64,000 nucleotides of DNA, taken from NCBI GenBank assembly GCA_016709965.1, contig JADJLT010000001.1:2252037-2316036 (forward strand), read 5' to 3'. The position numbers were made by a program, and so were the translations under genes. Origin of the DNA: Betaproteobacteria bacterium (lineage in GTDB: Bacteria > Pseudomonadota > Gammaproteobacteria > Burkholderiales > Rhodocyclaceae). This document shows positions 33,201-41,148 of this stretch, one piece after another; positions within the stretch are counted from its first letter, which is position 1; the number at the start of each line of letters is the position of its first letter. The notes beneath the pieces are model-generated. The model did no database searches, was not told where the DNA came from, and saw only the letters and a program-made list of their open reading frames with translations.

Positions 33201-33738
33201 CCGGGTAGAGTACCGGCATCATCACCGCCTTGAAGAAGTGCTCGGTCTGATGCGGCAGGGTCGATGATTTGGCGGCATGGTCGTCACCGGCGATGACCAG
33301 CACGCCACCGAACTTCGAGGTGCCGGCCGCGTTGGCGTGGCGGAATACATCACCGCAACGGTCGACCCCCGGCCCCTTGCCGTACCACATGCCGAACACG
33401 CCATCGTACTTGGTGCCGGGAAACAGATTGACCTGCTGGCTGCCCCAGACGGCAGTCGCCGCCAGATCTTCATTGATGCCGGGCTGGAAGGTAACGTGGT
33501 GTTCGGCGAGATGCGCCTTCGCTTTCCACAGGCCGAGATCGAGATTGCCGAGCGGGCTGCCACGGTAACCGGAAATGAAACCGGCGGTATTGAGGCCTGC
33601 CGCAAGGTCGCGTTCGCGTTGCAGCATGGGGAGGCGGATCAGGGCTTGGGTGCCGCTCAGGAAGACGCGCCCGGCGCTGCGGGTGTATTTGTCGTCCAGC
33701 GTGGCAGCAAGGTCAACTGGCAGAGCGAGATTGCTCAT
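30268..33738 (-). CDS. Indolepyruvate:ferredoxin oxidoreductase, fused IorA-IorB form
   Basis: 1156 residues, ATG 33738 preceded by CGGAGA. N-terminal pyrimidine-binding part (FISGYRGSPLGNLD near residue 55), thiamine-diphosphate part (FANLGDGTYFHSG, NDAVAMTGGQ near residues 505-550), a ferredoxin-type cluster motif (CEGCGDCSVQSNC near residue 650) and a C-terminal gamma domain (LLITGVGGMGVITLG near residue 735). This fused enzyme oxidatively decarboxylates arylpyruvates from aromatic amino acids to aryl-acetyl-CoA. Three GGTTGACCG-boxes fall within it. Confidence 0.93.
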   Translation of the reverse strand: MSNLALPVDLAATLDDKYTRSAGRVFLSGTQALIRLPMLQRERDLAAGLNTAGFISGYRGSPLGNLDLGLWKAKAHLAEHHVTFQPGINEDLAATAVWGSQQVNLFPGTKYDGVFGMWYGKGPGVDRCGDVFRHANAAGTSKFGGVLVIAGDDHAAKSSTLPHQTEHFFKAVMMPVLYPANVQEYLDFGLHGWAMSRYSGCWVAFKALADTVETSASVNIDPAAVNPIFPPNFELPPDGLNIRWPDPPLVQEARLLNHKLYAALAYCRANGLNRIIIDSPTPRLGILTAGKSYLDVRQALDELGIDDTLAAEIGIRLYKIGMVWPLEPEGVRQFAEGLDEILVVEEKRQLLEYQLKEELYNWREDVRPRIIGKFDEIGEWSAGNWLLPATGELPVATIARVIAERIGRFFTSPTIAARLKLIADKQRAAQTPIILAERKPYFCSGCPHNTSTKVPEGSRAVAGIGCHYMVTWMDRQTSTFTHMGGEGVPWVGQAPFTEEKHIFANLGDGTYFHSGLLAIRQAIAARVPITYKILYNDAVAMTGGQPVDGILSVARMTRQLEAEGIDKIVIVAADPAKYSEIVDLARPGGHSVPVRHRDELDTVQRELRDCPGVSVLIYDQVCATEARRRRKRGKMPAVTKRVFINEAVCEGCGDCSVQSNCLSIVPVETAFGTKRQIDQSSCNQDFSCLKGFCPSFVTIDGNQLKKKNVADQRAAADDESWPILPTPPLPATTQPYNLLITGVGGMGVITLGALIGMAAHLDGKGISTLDMTGLAQKYGAVFSHLRIADRPEDIHAARIATGEAHAVLGGDLVVSAGSEALSKMLEGHTRAIVSCTETPTADFTHDRDWHFPLSGLRQQLSETLGADGVRFIDAQHLASRLMGDALYGNMLLLGYAWQCGLVPVSARALEQAIMLNGAAVEANRMAFLWGRRAAVNPEKVAKIAGPLTGETLPEASIHELIASRVAHLTAYQNARLANHYLHRVNGIIAIGHAPLSRAVATQYARLLAPKDEYEVARLFAEGDFLRQLGEKFEGQLRPAFHFAPPLFARPGPDGRPKKITFGPWLLPVLKIIAKARGIRGRWFDPFRFGPEKAVDRSMLTNYEADLDLIIQRGVSTDDALMLANWPDQVRGFGPIRTQAAGHGAAQREKARSGLMA
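30452..30477 (-). repeat. GGTTGACCG-box, copy 9 (inside IOR gene)
   Basis: CGGTCAACCGCTTTTTCCGG; exact core 30452-30460, sense to the gene (encodes EKAVDRSM). The T-tract is displaced compared with other copies. Confidence 0.5.
30911..30941 (+). repeat. GGTTGACCG-box, copy 10 (inside IOR gene)
   Basis: attttcgccaCTTTTTCCGGGTTGACCGCAGC; exact core 30930-30938, antisense to the gene, which reads AAVNPEKVAKIAG here. Confidence 0.75.
33038..33072 (+). repeat. GGTTGACCG-box, copy 11 (inside IOR gene)
   Basis: cgaaatttggcggAAAAATCGGGTTGACCGCAGC; exact core 33060-33068, antisense to the gene, which reads AAVNPIFPPNFE here. AAVNP is shared with copy 10. Confidence 0.65.
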
Positions 33739-33934
33739 CGATGGTCTCCGTTGTAACGCCTTGTGAGCGTGATCAATCCTTCTATCGCCAAGGGTGAAGG
33801 CGATGGAGGCTTTGGAGGTTTGAGTTTGGCCGAAACCGATCGTTCCGGAAAGTCTGGGTTAACCCAGCGGGAATTTTTGATAAAAAATTAGCCCCGGCGG
33901 GCGGGACTGGATGGGTCGTGAGTGGTTCGCCGGC

Positions 33935-35290
33935 CTAGGCCAGAAACTGGGTCGCCTGGTCAAGGTCGCCGTGGGTGTGTCCTTCATAAAGTGCAGACAC
34001 GAACTTTCGCCATACGAGATCCGGCTCGCCAATGCGGAAGCCGCAGTAGTGCTGGTCATCAAGGTCCGTTTCCTGGACCGCCTGAACGGTCAGCCGGGAA
34101 ATTTCGTGCAGGCCGAGCTGTACGGTGGCGTTCAGCCAGACTTCGGGCGGGATCGGCTCGGCAACGCGGGCGCGGAAACCATAACGTGATACTTCGTTAA
34201 CTTCGATGGAAATCGGTTTGTTGAGAATACTTTTGCCGTTAACCAGCTTAGCCGGACATTTGACTGAAAAACGGCGGTGCTGGCGCATTTGGCGGGCCAC
34301 GCCCTGATCGGGCAGCGACGGAAGCACCTTCTGGTAATCGGGTAGATCGTAAATCAGGTGGAGCAGTGCCTTTTTACGGTCGCTCAGTTCGGCAAAGACC
34401 GTCGTTTTCTTGTTGAAGAAATAGTCGATCAAATCAGGGGTGAGCACCGGGTCATTGGTGGTAAAGAAGCGGCGGTGTGGAATCTGGATGTTGGGTAGTT
34501 TGGATTCGATAAAGTAATGGTGCAGGTTGCGGTTTAGTGACTTGCCAGAATAGGCCTTGCGCATGGTTTCCGGCGCATGTTTCAGGTCCAGCGTGGCACC
34601 CACTGCCGGAGCCCCGTTCACGAAATCGTAGTTCTCGACGACGTTGGCGGTCAGCCGCTTGAAAAATAGCAGCGACTCGTACATCTCGATATGGCGCGGG
34701 TTGACGGCGATGACCAGGTGACGGGTATCGAAGAAGGTCGTGCAGTATTCGTACATGAACTTCATCAACGGGAAAAGGATGGTGCCCCCGGTGCGGCGAT
34801 ATCTGGGATGGACGGCAAGCGCTGAAACTTCGGCAATATTGCCTTCCTTCTCGCGGACGCCAGTCAAATCGAAAATGCGCTGCAGCGGAAAGCCGATGGC
34901 GCTCTCGCGGATCAGCGACAGCGTGCCGACGACCTGATCATCGAATTTGGCGCACAGCGTCGTGGTGGTCGGCAGGGCGTGATAGATTGTGACGCGCATG
35001 CCGGATGGGTCTGGCGTCATGAATCCGCTGCTGACATAGGCGTCATGCAATAACTTGAAGCAGGCTTCCAGTTCTTCCTTGGTTTCAGCAATCTTGAGAA
35101 CCAGTCGCTTGTTGGGCGAGGAATCGCAGTCGACAAAGGAACGATAAACGTTGTGTCGGCTCTTCTGCGGGAGCAGGGAGAACAGTTTGCGGGCGGTCTG
35201 ATTCAGGTAGAACCGTAAACGGGCGAGGGCCGGCATCAACTTTACCCATAAGGAATGACTATTTTGATCATAGCACCTTATGATTGACAT
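33935..35290 (-). CDS. FeeM-like N-acyltransferase fused to a PilZ domain
   Basis: 451 residues from ATG 35290, which has GGAGG ten bases upstream. Residues 65-280 resemble the FeeM/acyl-homoserine-lactone-synthase-like GNAT fold (AETKEELEACFKLLHDAYVSSGFM, GTLSLI, EVSALAVHPRYRRTGG, HLVIAVNPRHIEMYESLLFF). FeeM joins acyl chains from acyl-ACP to amino acids. The last 120 residues look like PilZ, a c-di-GMP binding domain: RQHRRFSVKCP gives RxxxR, while the second motif reads EVSRYG with Glu in place of the usual Asp/Asn. A c-di-GMP-controlled acyltransferase is inference. Confidence 0.72.
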   Translation of the reverse strand: MSIIRCYDQNSHSLWVKLMPALARLRFYLNQTARKLFSLLPQKSRHNVYRSFVDCDSSPNKRLVLKIAETKEELEACFKLLHDAYVSSGFMTPDPSGMRVTIYHALPTTTTLCAKFDDQVVGTLSLIRESAIGFPLQRIFDLTGVREKEGNIAEVSALAVHPRYRRTGGTILFPLMKFMYEYCTTFFDTRHLVIAVNPRHIEMYESLLFFKRLTANVVENYDFVNGAPAVGATLDLKHAPETMRKAYSGKSLNRNLHHYFIESKLPNIQIPHRRFFTTNDPVLTPDLIDYFFNKKTTVFAELSDRKKALLHLIYDLPDYQKVLPSLPDQGVARQMRQHRRFSVKCPAKLVNGKSILNKPISIEVNEVSRYGFRARVAEPIPPEVWLNATVQLGLHEISRLTVQAVQETDLDDQHYCGFRIGEPDLVWRKFVSALYEGHTHGDLDQATQFLA

Positions 35291-35352
35291 GTATTCGGTG
35301 CCTCCGGACAATCAGGGGGTGACTTTTACCCTAGAAATCAGGAGAAATATTG

Positions 35353-36759
35353 ATGCGCGCCAAGATTTCCATCATTGCCCTTTCCGTTGCAACGGCTTTT
35401 GCCCTCTCTGCCTGTGGACAGAAAGAGGAGCCAAAGCCGGTCGCTGCCCCGGCAGCACCCGCCGCTAAACCAGAAGTTATCGTCAAGCTTGGGCACGTTG
35501 CGCCGATGACGGGGCCCCAGGCACATCTGGGCAAGGATAATGAAAACGGTGCTGTGCTCGCCATCGAAGAGCTGAACGCCGAAGGAATGGAAATTGGTGG
35601 CGCCAAGGTCAAGTTCGAGTTGCTGGCTGAAGATGACGCAGCCGATCCGAAGCAGGGTGCCATCGTGGCCCAGAAGCTGGTCGACGCCAAGGTTAACGGG
35701 GTGATCGGCCACCTGAATTCGGGTACCACCATTCCGGCTTCCAAGCTCTATGCTGACGCAGGCATCCCGCAGATTTCCGGATCGGCGACCAATCCGAAGT
35801 ACACCCAGCAGGGCTTCGCCACGGCTTTCCGTGTGATGGCCAACGATGTCCAGCAGGGCAAGAGTCTGGGCGAATTCGCCGTCAAGCAGGGCGTCAAGAC
35901 GGTGGCCATCGTTGACGACCGCACAGCCTACGGCCAGGGTCTGGCCGACGAGTTCAGGAAGGCGGCCGAAGCCGCCGGTATCAAGGTGGTGGCAACGGAG
36001 TACACCACCGACAAGGCGACTGACTTCAAGGCCATCCTGACCAAAATCAAGTCGACCAAGGCCGAGTTGGTTTTCTTTGGCGGCATGGATGCCCAGGGTG
36101 GACCGATGGCCAAGCAGATGAAGGAGTTGGGTATCAAGGCCAAATTCCTCGGTGGCGATGGTGTCTGCACGCCGGAGTTCATGAAGCTGGGCGGCGCAGC
36201 AACGGAAGGCCAGTTCTGCTCGCTGCCGGGCATGCCGCTGGATAAGCTGGCCAAGGGGCCGGCCTTCCGCGAAAAGTTTACCAAGAAGTTCGGTGCTGAT
36301 ATTCAGCTTTATGCGCCCTACGTTTATGATGCAGTGATGGTCATGGCCGATTCGATGAAGCGTGCTGACTCGGTTGAGCCCGCCAAGTTCCTGCCGGCCA
36401 TTGGCAAGACCAAATACGACGGCGTGACGGCGATGATCGAATTTGATTCGGTCGGTGACCTGAAGGGGGGCGCCATTTCGATTTACCAGTACAAGGGGGG
36501 CAAGCTGGAATACGTCGAGACCCTGGGTGGCAGCCCGGCTGATTCCGTCAAGTCGGATGTCAAGGAAGCCGTTTCTGATGTGAAGGATGCGGCCAAGGCA
36601 GTCGCTGGCGCGGCTGTGGCGGTCGGCAAGGAAGCCGTGGGTGGCGCCAAGGATGTTGCCAAGGCTGCCGCAGAAGCCAGCAAGGATGCCGTGAAGGCGG
36701 GTACCGAGGCTGTCAAGAATGCTGCTGAAGCCACCAAAGCTGCAGCTGAAAAGCAGTAA
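35353..36759 (+). CDS. livK: Branched-chain amino acid ABC binding lipoprotein with LEA-like tail
   Basis: 468 residues from ATG 35353 (aggaga upstream). Lipoprotein leader with lipobox LSAC (Cys near 21), then a Leu/Ile/Val binding fold (VKLGHVAPMTGPQAHLGKDNENGA, YADAGIPQISGSATNP, VDDRTAYGQGLADEF) to about residue 385. The final 70 residues are an Ala/Lys/Glu/Asp-rich amphipathic helix with repeated units (DVKDAAKAV, GKEAVGGAKDVAKAA, SKDAVKAGTEAVKNAAEATKAA), unlike ordinary LivK (about 370 residues) but like LEA or phasin helices. First gene of livKHMGF. Confidence 0.9.
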   Translation: MRAKISIIALSVATAFALSACGQKEEPKPVAAPAAPAAKPEVIVKLGHVAPMTGPQAHLGKDNENGAVLAIEELNAEGMEIGGAKVKFELLAEDDAADPKQGAIVAQKLVDAKVNGVIGHLNSGTTIPASKLYADAGIPQISGSATNPKYTQQGFATAFRVMANDVQQGKSLGEFAVKQGVKTVAIVDDRTAYGQGLADEFRKAAEAAGIKVVATEYTTDKATDFKAILTKIKSTKAELVFFGGMDAQGGPMAKQMKELGIKAKFLGGDGVCTPEFMKLGGAATEGQFCSLPGMPLDKLAKGPAFREKFTKKFGADIQLYAPYVYDAVMVMADSMKRADSVEPAKFLPAIGKTKYDGVTAMIEFDSVGDLKGGAISIYQYKGGKLEYVETLGGSPADSVKSDVKEAVSDVKDAAKAVAGAAVAVGKEAVGGAKDVAKAAAEASKDAVKAGTEAVKNAAEATKAAAEKQ

Positions 36760-36778
36760 TTTGTTGATGCGCTGAATC

Positions 36779-36804
36779 GAAACGGCACCGCAAGGTGCCG
36801 TTTC
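36779..36804 (+). terminator. Hairpin between livK and livH
   Basis: 11-bp perfect stem GAAACGGCACC / GGTGCCGTTTC with a GCAA tetraloop and few following T. It probably gives partial termination or 3'-end protection, making more binding protein than permease. Confidence 0.75.
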
Positions 36805-36830
36805 CACATGCCGGACCAGAAAAAGACTAA

Positions 36831-37754
36831 ATGGATATCTTCCTTCAGCAGATCATCAACGGACTCGTGCAGGGCAGCATCTACGCGCTGGTCGCGCTGG
36901 GCTACACGATGGTTTACGGCATCATGGGGTTGATCAACTTTGCCCATGGCGAGGTGGTGATGATCGGCACACTGGTGACAATCACCGTCGCCGGTTCATT
37001 GATCGCGGCTGGCATGCCGGTGGCGCTGGCCGGCATGGCCGGGCTGAGTGCTTCGGTGCTGGTCTGCATGGCGCTGGGCTGGGGGCTGGAGCGCATTGCC
37101 TATCGCCCGCTGCGCAATGCACCGCGCCTGACGCCGCTGATCACGGCGATCGGCATGTCCATCGTGCTGCAGAATCTGGCGATGATGGTCTGGGGACGGA
37201 ATTACCTGACCTTTCCCTCGTTTCTGCCCAAAATCAATTTCGAATTTGCCGGCGCCAATTTCACGGCCATTCAGGTCATCATCGTGCTCGTTTCGGCGCT
37301 GACGATGGGTGGTTTGCTGTTGCTGGTCTATCGCACCAAGCTGGGCATGGCGATGCGCGCCACGGCACAGAATCCGGCCGTCGCCAGCCTGATGGGCGTC
37401 AATATCAATCGCGTCATTGCTGCTGCCTTCGTCATCGGTTCGGCACTCGGGGCGCTGGCCGGTGTCATGGTTGGTGGTTATTACGAAATTGCCCATTACC
37501 AGATGGGTTTCATGCTCGGTCTCAAGGCTTTTACGGCGGCCGTGCTGGGCGGTATCGGCAATCTGGCCGGTGCGATGTTGGGTGGTATTTTGCTCGGTAT
37601 CATCGAGGCGCTGGGGGCGGGCTACATCGGACAGCTGACAGGCGGTTTTCTCGGCAGCCACTATCAGGATATTTTTGCCTTCGTGGTGCTGATCGTGGTG
37701 CTGATGTTCAAACCTTCAGGTCTGTTTGGTGAAAAGACGGGGGATCGGGCATGA
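36831..37754 (+). CDS. livH: Branched-chain amino acid ABC permease LivH
   Basis: 307 residues, eight or so membrane helices. The LivH opening IINGLVQGSIYALVALGYTMVYGIMGLINFAHGEV is split across the first two helices. The cytoplasmic loop MRATAQNPAVASLMGVNINRVIA lies near residue 180. The stop overlaps the livM ATG by 4 bases (ATGA). Inner-membrane channel half for Leu/Ile/Val. Confidence 0.93.
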   Translation: MDIFLQQIINGLVQGSIYALVALGYTMVYGIMGLINFAHGEVVMIGTLVTITVAGSLIAAGMPVALAGMAGLSASVLVCMALGWGLERIAYRPLRNAPRLTPLITAIGMSIVLQNLAMMVWGRNYLTFPSFLPKINFEFAGANFTAIQVIIVLVSALTMGGLLLLVYRTKLGMAMRATAQNPAVASLMGVNINRVIAAAFVIGSALGALAGVMVGGYYEIAHYQMGFMLGLKAFTAAVLGGIGNLAGAMLGGILLGIIEALGAGYIGQLTGGFLGSHYQDIFAFVVLIVVLMFKPSGLFGEKTGDRA

Positions 37755-38812
37755 AAAACAGCCCATTTTTTCGGTCGACCGCGGGAGTCGCCCTGATCGC
37801 TGCTGCATTGATTGCGCTGCCCTTCGTAGCTGCACTGGGCGGGCAGGCCTGGGTGCGTATCCTTGATTTCGCGATCCTTTACGTTTTTCTGGCGCTGGGC
37901 CTGAACATCGTCGTTGGTTTTGCCGGCCTGCTTGACCTTGGTTATATCGCCTTCTACGCTGTTGGTGCCTACACTTGGGCTTTGCTGGCCAGTCCGCATT
38001 TCGGGCTGCATTTGCCGATCTGGGTGATTCTGCCCATCGGCGGAACGCTGGCTTGTCTGGCCGGCGTCGTGCTCGGTTCGCCGACCTTGAAGTTGCGTGG
38101 CGACTATCTAGCGATTGTCACGCTCGGTTTCGGAGAAATCGTCCGTATTTTCCTGAACAACCTGAATGCCCCATTCAATTTGACCAACGGGCCTCAGGGC
38201 ATCACGCTGATTGATCCGGTGGCATTTGGCAGTTTCAAATTTTCCGGTACGACGCAGGTTTTCGGCTTTGCGCTGAGCGGGCCTCAGAAGTATTACTACC
38301 TGCTCGTTGCGTTGGCCATACTGGTCATCATCATCAATCTGCGGCTACAGAATTCGCGCATCGGTCGTGCCTGGCAGGCGATTCGTGAAGATGAAATCGC
38401 CGCCAAGGCGATCGGCATCAATACCCGCAACCTCAAGCTGCTGGCTTTCGCCATGGGCGCCAGCTTCGGCGGGATTGCCGGCGGTATTTTTGCCGCCATG
38501 CAGGGTTTTGTGTCGCCGGAAAGCTTCTCGTTAATCGAATCGATCATGATCCTGGCCATGGTGGTGCTCGGTGGCATGGGGCACATTCCTGGCGTCATTC
38601 TCGGTGCCGTGCTCTTGTCAATTTTGCCGGAAGTGTTGCGCTACAGTATCGGGCCACTCCAGATGGCGGTTTTCGGCAAGATGCTGCTCGATCCGGAAAG
38701 CCTGCGCATGCTCGTCTTCGGCCTGGCACTGGTGCTCGTCATGCGTTTCAAGCCGGCCGGTTTGTGGCCTTCGCCGGAACGCAAGCGTGAGTTGCAGGAG
38801 GCCAAATCATGA
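37751..38812 (+). CDS. livM: Branched-chain amino acid ABC permease LivM
   Basis: 353 residues, about ten membrane helices; LGLNIVVGFAGLLDLGYIAFYAVGAY-type text near residue 50 and the loop REDEIAAKAIGINTRNLKLLAF near residue 213. It overlaps livH at its start and livG at its end (ATGA). A palindromic variant of the dispersed box (37761-37785) covers codons 5-12. Confidence 0.93.
   Translation: MKNSPFFRSTAGVALIAAALIALPFVAALGGQAWVRILDFAILYVFLALGLNIVVGFAGLLDLGYIAFYAVGAYTWALLASPHFGLHLPIWVILPIGGTLACLAGVVLGSPTLKLRGDYLAIVTLGFGEIVRIFLNNLNAPFNLTNGPQGITLIDPVAFGSFKFSGTTQVFGFALSGPQKYYYLLVALAILVIIINLRLQNSRIGRAWQAIREDEIAAKAIGINTRNLKLLAFAMGASFGGIAGGIFAAMQGFVSPESFSLIESIMILAMVVLGGMGHIPGVILGAVLLSILPEVLRYSIGPLQMAVFGKMLLDPESLRMLVFGLALVLVMRFKPAGLWPSPERKRELQEAKS
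37761..37785 (+). repeat. GGTTGACCG-box, copy 12 (palindromic variant, start of livM)
   Basis: CATTTTTTCGGTCGACCGCGGG; core GGTCGACCG 37773-37781 makes the palindrome CGGTCGACCG complete. It is read as FFRSTAG in livM. Confidence 0.5.
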
Positions 38813-39570
38813 GCGGCGTCTTGCTTGAAGCCAACGCGGTGGCCAAGCATTTTGGCGGCGTCAAGGCACTGCGCGACGTGTCGCTGAGTATTCGTCAAGG
38901 CGAAATTTACGGGCTGATCGGCCCGAACGGTGCTGGCAAGACGACCTTCTTCAATTGCATGACCGGGCTTTACGTACCTGACGGTGGCGGCTTTGTTTTC
39001 GACGGCGCGCCGCTGATCGCCGATGCGCCGCATCAGGCGGCGGAGCGCGGCATCGCTCGCACCTTTCAGAACATCCGCCTGTTCGGCAACATGACGGCCT
39101 TGGAAAACGTGATGGTCGGCCGCCATGTGCGGACCCGGGCCGGTGTGCTCGGGGCAATTTTCCAGAATGCGACGACCAAGACCGAAGAGGCCGCGATCCG
39201 CCAGAAGGCACTCGACCTGCTGCACTATGTCCGCATCGAAGAACGCGCCGAGGATCTGGCCAAGAATTTGTCTTACGGTGACCAGCGTCGCCTGGAAATC
39301 GCCCGCGCCCTGGCTACCGAGCCGAAGCTGCTCTGCCTGGATGAACCCGCGGCCGGCATGAATGCCACCGAAACGGCTGAATTGCGCGATCTGGTCGATG
39401 GTATTCGCCGCGACGGCACCACTGTTTTGCTGATTGAACATGACGTCAAGCTGGTCATGGGTCTGTGCGACCGCGTGGCCGTGCTCGACTATGGCGCGCT
39501 GGTTATCGAGGATGTGCCGGCCATCGTGCAAAAAGATCAACGTGTTATTGAGGCTTACCTGGGTGCTTGA
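38809..39570 (+). CDS. livG: Branched-chain amino acid ABC ATPase LivG
   Basis: 253 residues. Walker A GPNGAGKTTFFN near residue 40, signature NLSYGDQRRLEIARAL near residue 155, Walker B LLCLDEPAAGMN near residue 175, H-loop IEHDVKLVM, and the C-terminal VIEAYLGA. ATGA overlap with livM, and an 8-base overlap with livF. Confidence 0.93.
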   Translation: MSGVLLEANAVAKHFGGVKALRDVSLSIRQGEIYGLIGPNGAGKTTFFNCMTGLYVPDGGGFVFDGAPLIADAPHQAAERGIARTFQNIRLFGNMTALENVMVGRHVRTRAGVLGAIFQNATTKTEEAAIRQKALDLLHYVRIEERAEDLAKNLSYGDQRRLEIARALATEPKLLCLDEPAAGMNATETAELRDLVDGIRRDGTTVLLIEHDVKLVMGLCDRVAVLDYGALVIEDVPAIVQKDQRVIEAYLGA

Positions 39571-40267
39571 AGTTACCGGACTCCACGTCGCCTACGGCGG
39601 CATCCAGGCGGTGCGCAGCATCACCTTCCACGTTAACGAAGGCGAAACCGTCGCGCTGATCGGCGCTAACGGGGCTGGCAAAAGCAGCACGCTGAAAGCG
39701 ATTTCGCGGGTGATCGATGCAGTGGGCGGCGACGTACATTTCTGCGGTGAGAAAATCAGCCGTATCGCGCCGCATGACGTCATCCGCAAGGGTATTGCGC
39801 TGGTTCCGGAAGGGCGCGGCGTTTTTCCCCGCCTGACGGTGCTGGAAAACCTGCACATGGGCGCCTACATCCACGATTCCACGGTCAACACGGAAAAAGA
39901 CCTGAAAATGGTATTTGGTTATTTTCCCCGCCTGAAAGAGCGTGGAAGCCAGCTGGCCGGCACGCTTTCTGGTGGCGAACAGCAAATGCTGGCCATCGGT
40001 CGTGCCCTGATGAGCCGCCCGAAGATGCTGCTGCTCGATGAACCGTCGATGGGGCTGGCGCCGATCATGGTCCAGAAGATTTTCGAGGTCGTCCGTGCCG
40101 TGGCGGCCGATGGCATGACCATCCTGCTCATCGAGCAGAACGCCAAACTTGCGCTGCAATGCAGTCAGCGGGGTTATGTCTTGGAAAGTGGCGAAATCAC
40201 GCTGAATGGAGACTCAGTCAGCCTTTTGGGCGATCCGAAGGTGCGAGCCGCCTATCTGGGCGAGTGA
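39563..40267 (+). CDS. livF: Branched-chain amino acid ABC ATPase LivF
   Basis: 234 residues from a GTG at 39563 (MLEVTGLHVAYGG), overlapping the livG stop by 8 bases; longer in-frame starts lie antisense-like inside livG. Walker A GANGAGKSS near residue 35, signature LSGGEQQMLAIGRAL near residue 135, Walker B MLLLDEPSMGLAP near residue 158. Last gene of livKHMGF. Confidence 0.92.
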   Translation: MLEVTGLHVAYGGIQAVRSITFHVNEGETVALIGANGAGKSSTLKAISRVIDAVGGDVHFCGEKISRIAPHDVIRKGIALVPEGRGVFPRLTVLENLHMGAYIHDSTVNTEKDLKMVFGYFPRLKERGSQLAGTLSGGEQQMLAIGRALMSRPKMLLLDEPSMGLAPIMVQKIFEVVRAVAADGMTILLIEQNAKLALQCSQRGYVLESGEITLNGDSVSLLGDPKVRAAYLGE

Positions 40268-40354
40268 GTTGTCCGGGCCGAGGCATGCATCCCTCATCGT
40301 GCCGATGGCTGCCTGTGGGATAATTGCAACCCTTTCGCAACACTCGTCGCAGGC

Positions 40355-41113
40355 ATGGCAAAAGATTTACCGATTCAATTCAAGGGCACCACGCTCAAGA
40401 TCATCCAGACGCAACTGCGCACCACTGACCACGCCGCGCTGCATCAAGCACTCACCGAACTGACTGGCAACAGCCCGGACTTCTTCGAGAATGAGCTGGC
40501 TGTGCTCGATTTCAGCCAGGCTCAGGCATTGCCCGAGGCTGCCGACTGGGCCGGGATCGTTGATCTGCTTAGCCAGTCAGGTCTCAACGTGGTGGCTACG
40601 ATTGGCCTGCCGGATGAGTTGGCGATTTCTGCTGCAGCGGCCGGCTTGCCGGTGGTGGGTGTCGATGCCCTTGGCCGTCAACGGGCGAAAGCAGACGAAG
40701 CACCCAAGTCACCGCCGGTGGTCGCCCCTGTGCCGCCGCCTGTTGCAGCGCCCGAACCCGCGCCGCGCACCATAATCCTCGACAAGCCGCTGCGCTCCGG
40801 CCAGCGTTTCTACGCCAAGGGCTGCGACCTGATCGTGACCGCCATGGTCAGCGCCGGTGCCGAGGTGATTGCCGATGGCAACATCCACGTTTATGCCCCG
40901 CTGCGCGGCCGTGCGCTGGCCGGTGCCAGTGGCGACAAGAATGCCCGAATTTTCACCACCAGCCTGGAGGCCGAACTGCTTTCCATTGCTGGCCTGTACC
41001 GTACTTTTGAAGCAGGCGTGCCCGCCGAACTGCTTCGTCAGCCCGCCACCGTCAGCCTCGTTGAGGATGCCGGCGAACTTCGGCTGACCATTGTTCCGCT
41101 GGCGCTTCGCTAA
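40355..41113 (+). CDS. minC: Septum site-determining protein MinC
   Basis: 252 residues. N-terminal domain residues 1-105 (IQFKGTTLKIIQTQL, FFENELAVLDFSQ) inhibits FtsZ assembly. A Pro/Ala linker (PPVVAPVPPPVAAPEPAP) separates it from the C-terminal beta-helix (GQRFYAKGCDLIVTAMVSAGAEVIADGNIHVYAPLRGRALAGA) that binds MinD. Followed 35 bases on by minD. Confidence 0.95.
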   Translation: MAKDLPIQFKGTTLKIIQTQLRTTDHAALHQALTELTGNSPDFFENELAVLDFSQAQALPEAADWAGIVDLLSQSGLNVVATIGLPDELAISAAAAGLPVVGVDALGRQRAKADEAPKSPPVVAPVPPPVAAPEPAPRTIILDKPLRSGQRFYAKGCDLIVTAMVSAGAEVIADGNIHVYAPLRGRALAGASGDKNARIFTTSLEAELLSIAGLYRTFEAGVPAELLRQPATVSLVEDAGELRLTIVPLALR

Positions 41114-41148
41114 CACCTATTCCTATAACTTCCCAACGAGAAATCACC

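Noticed and set aside
35338..36807. 489-residue antisense frame over livK
   Set aside because: Open only because of the Ala/Lys-rich tail codons; livK is unmistakable on the + strand.
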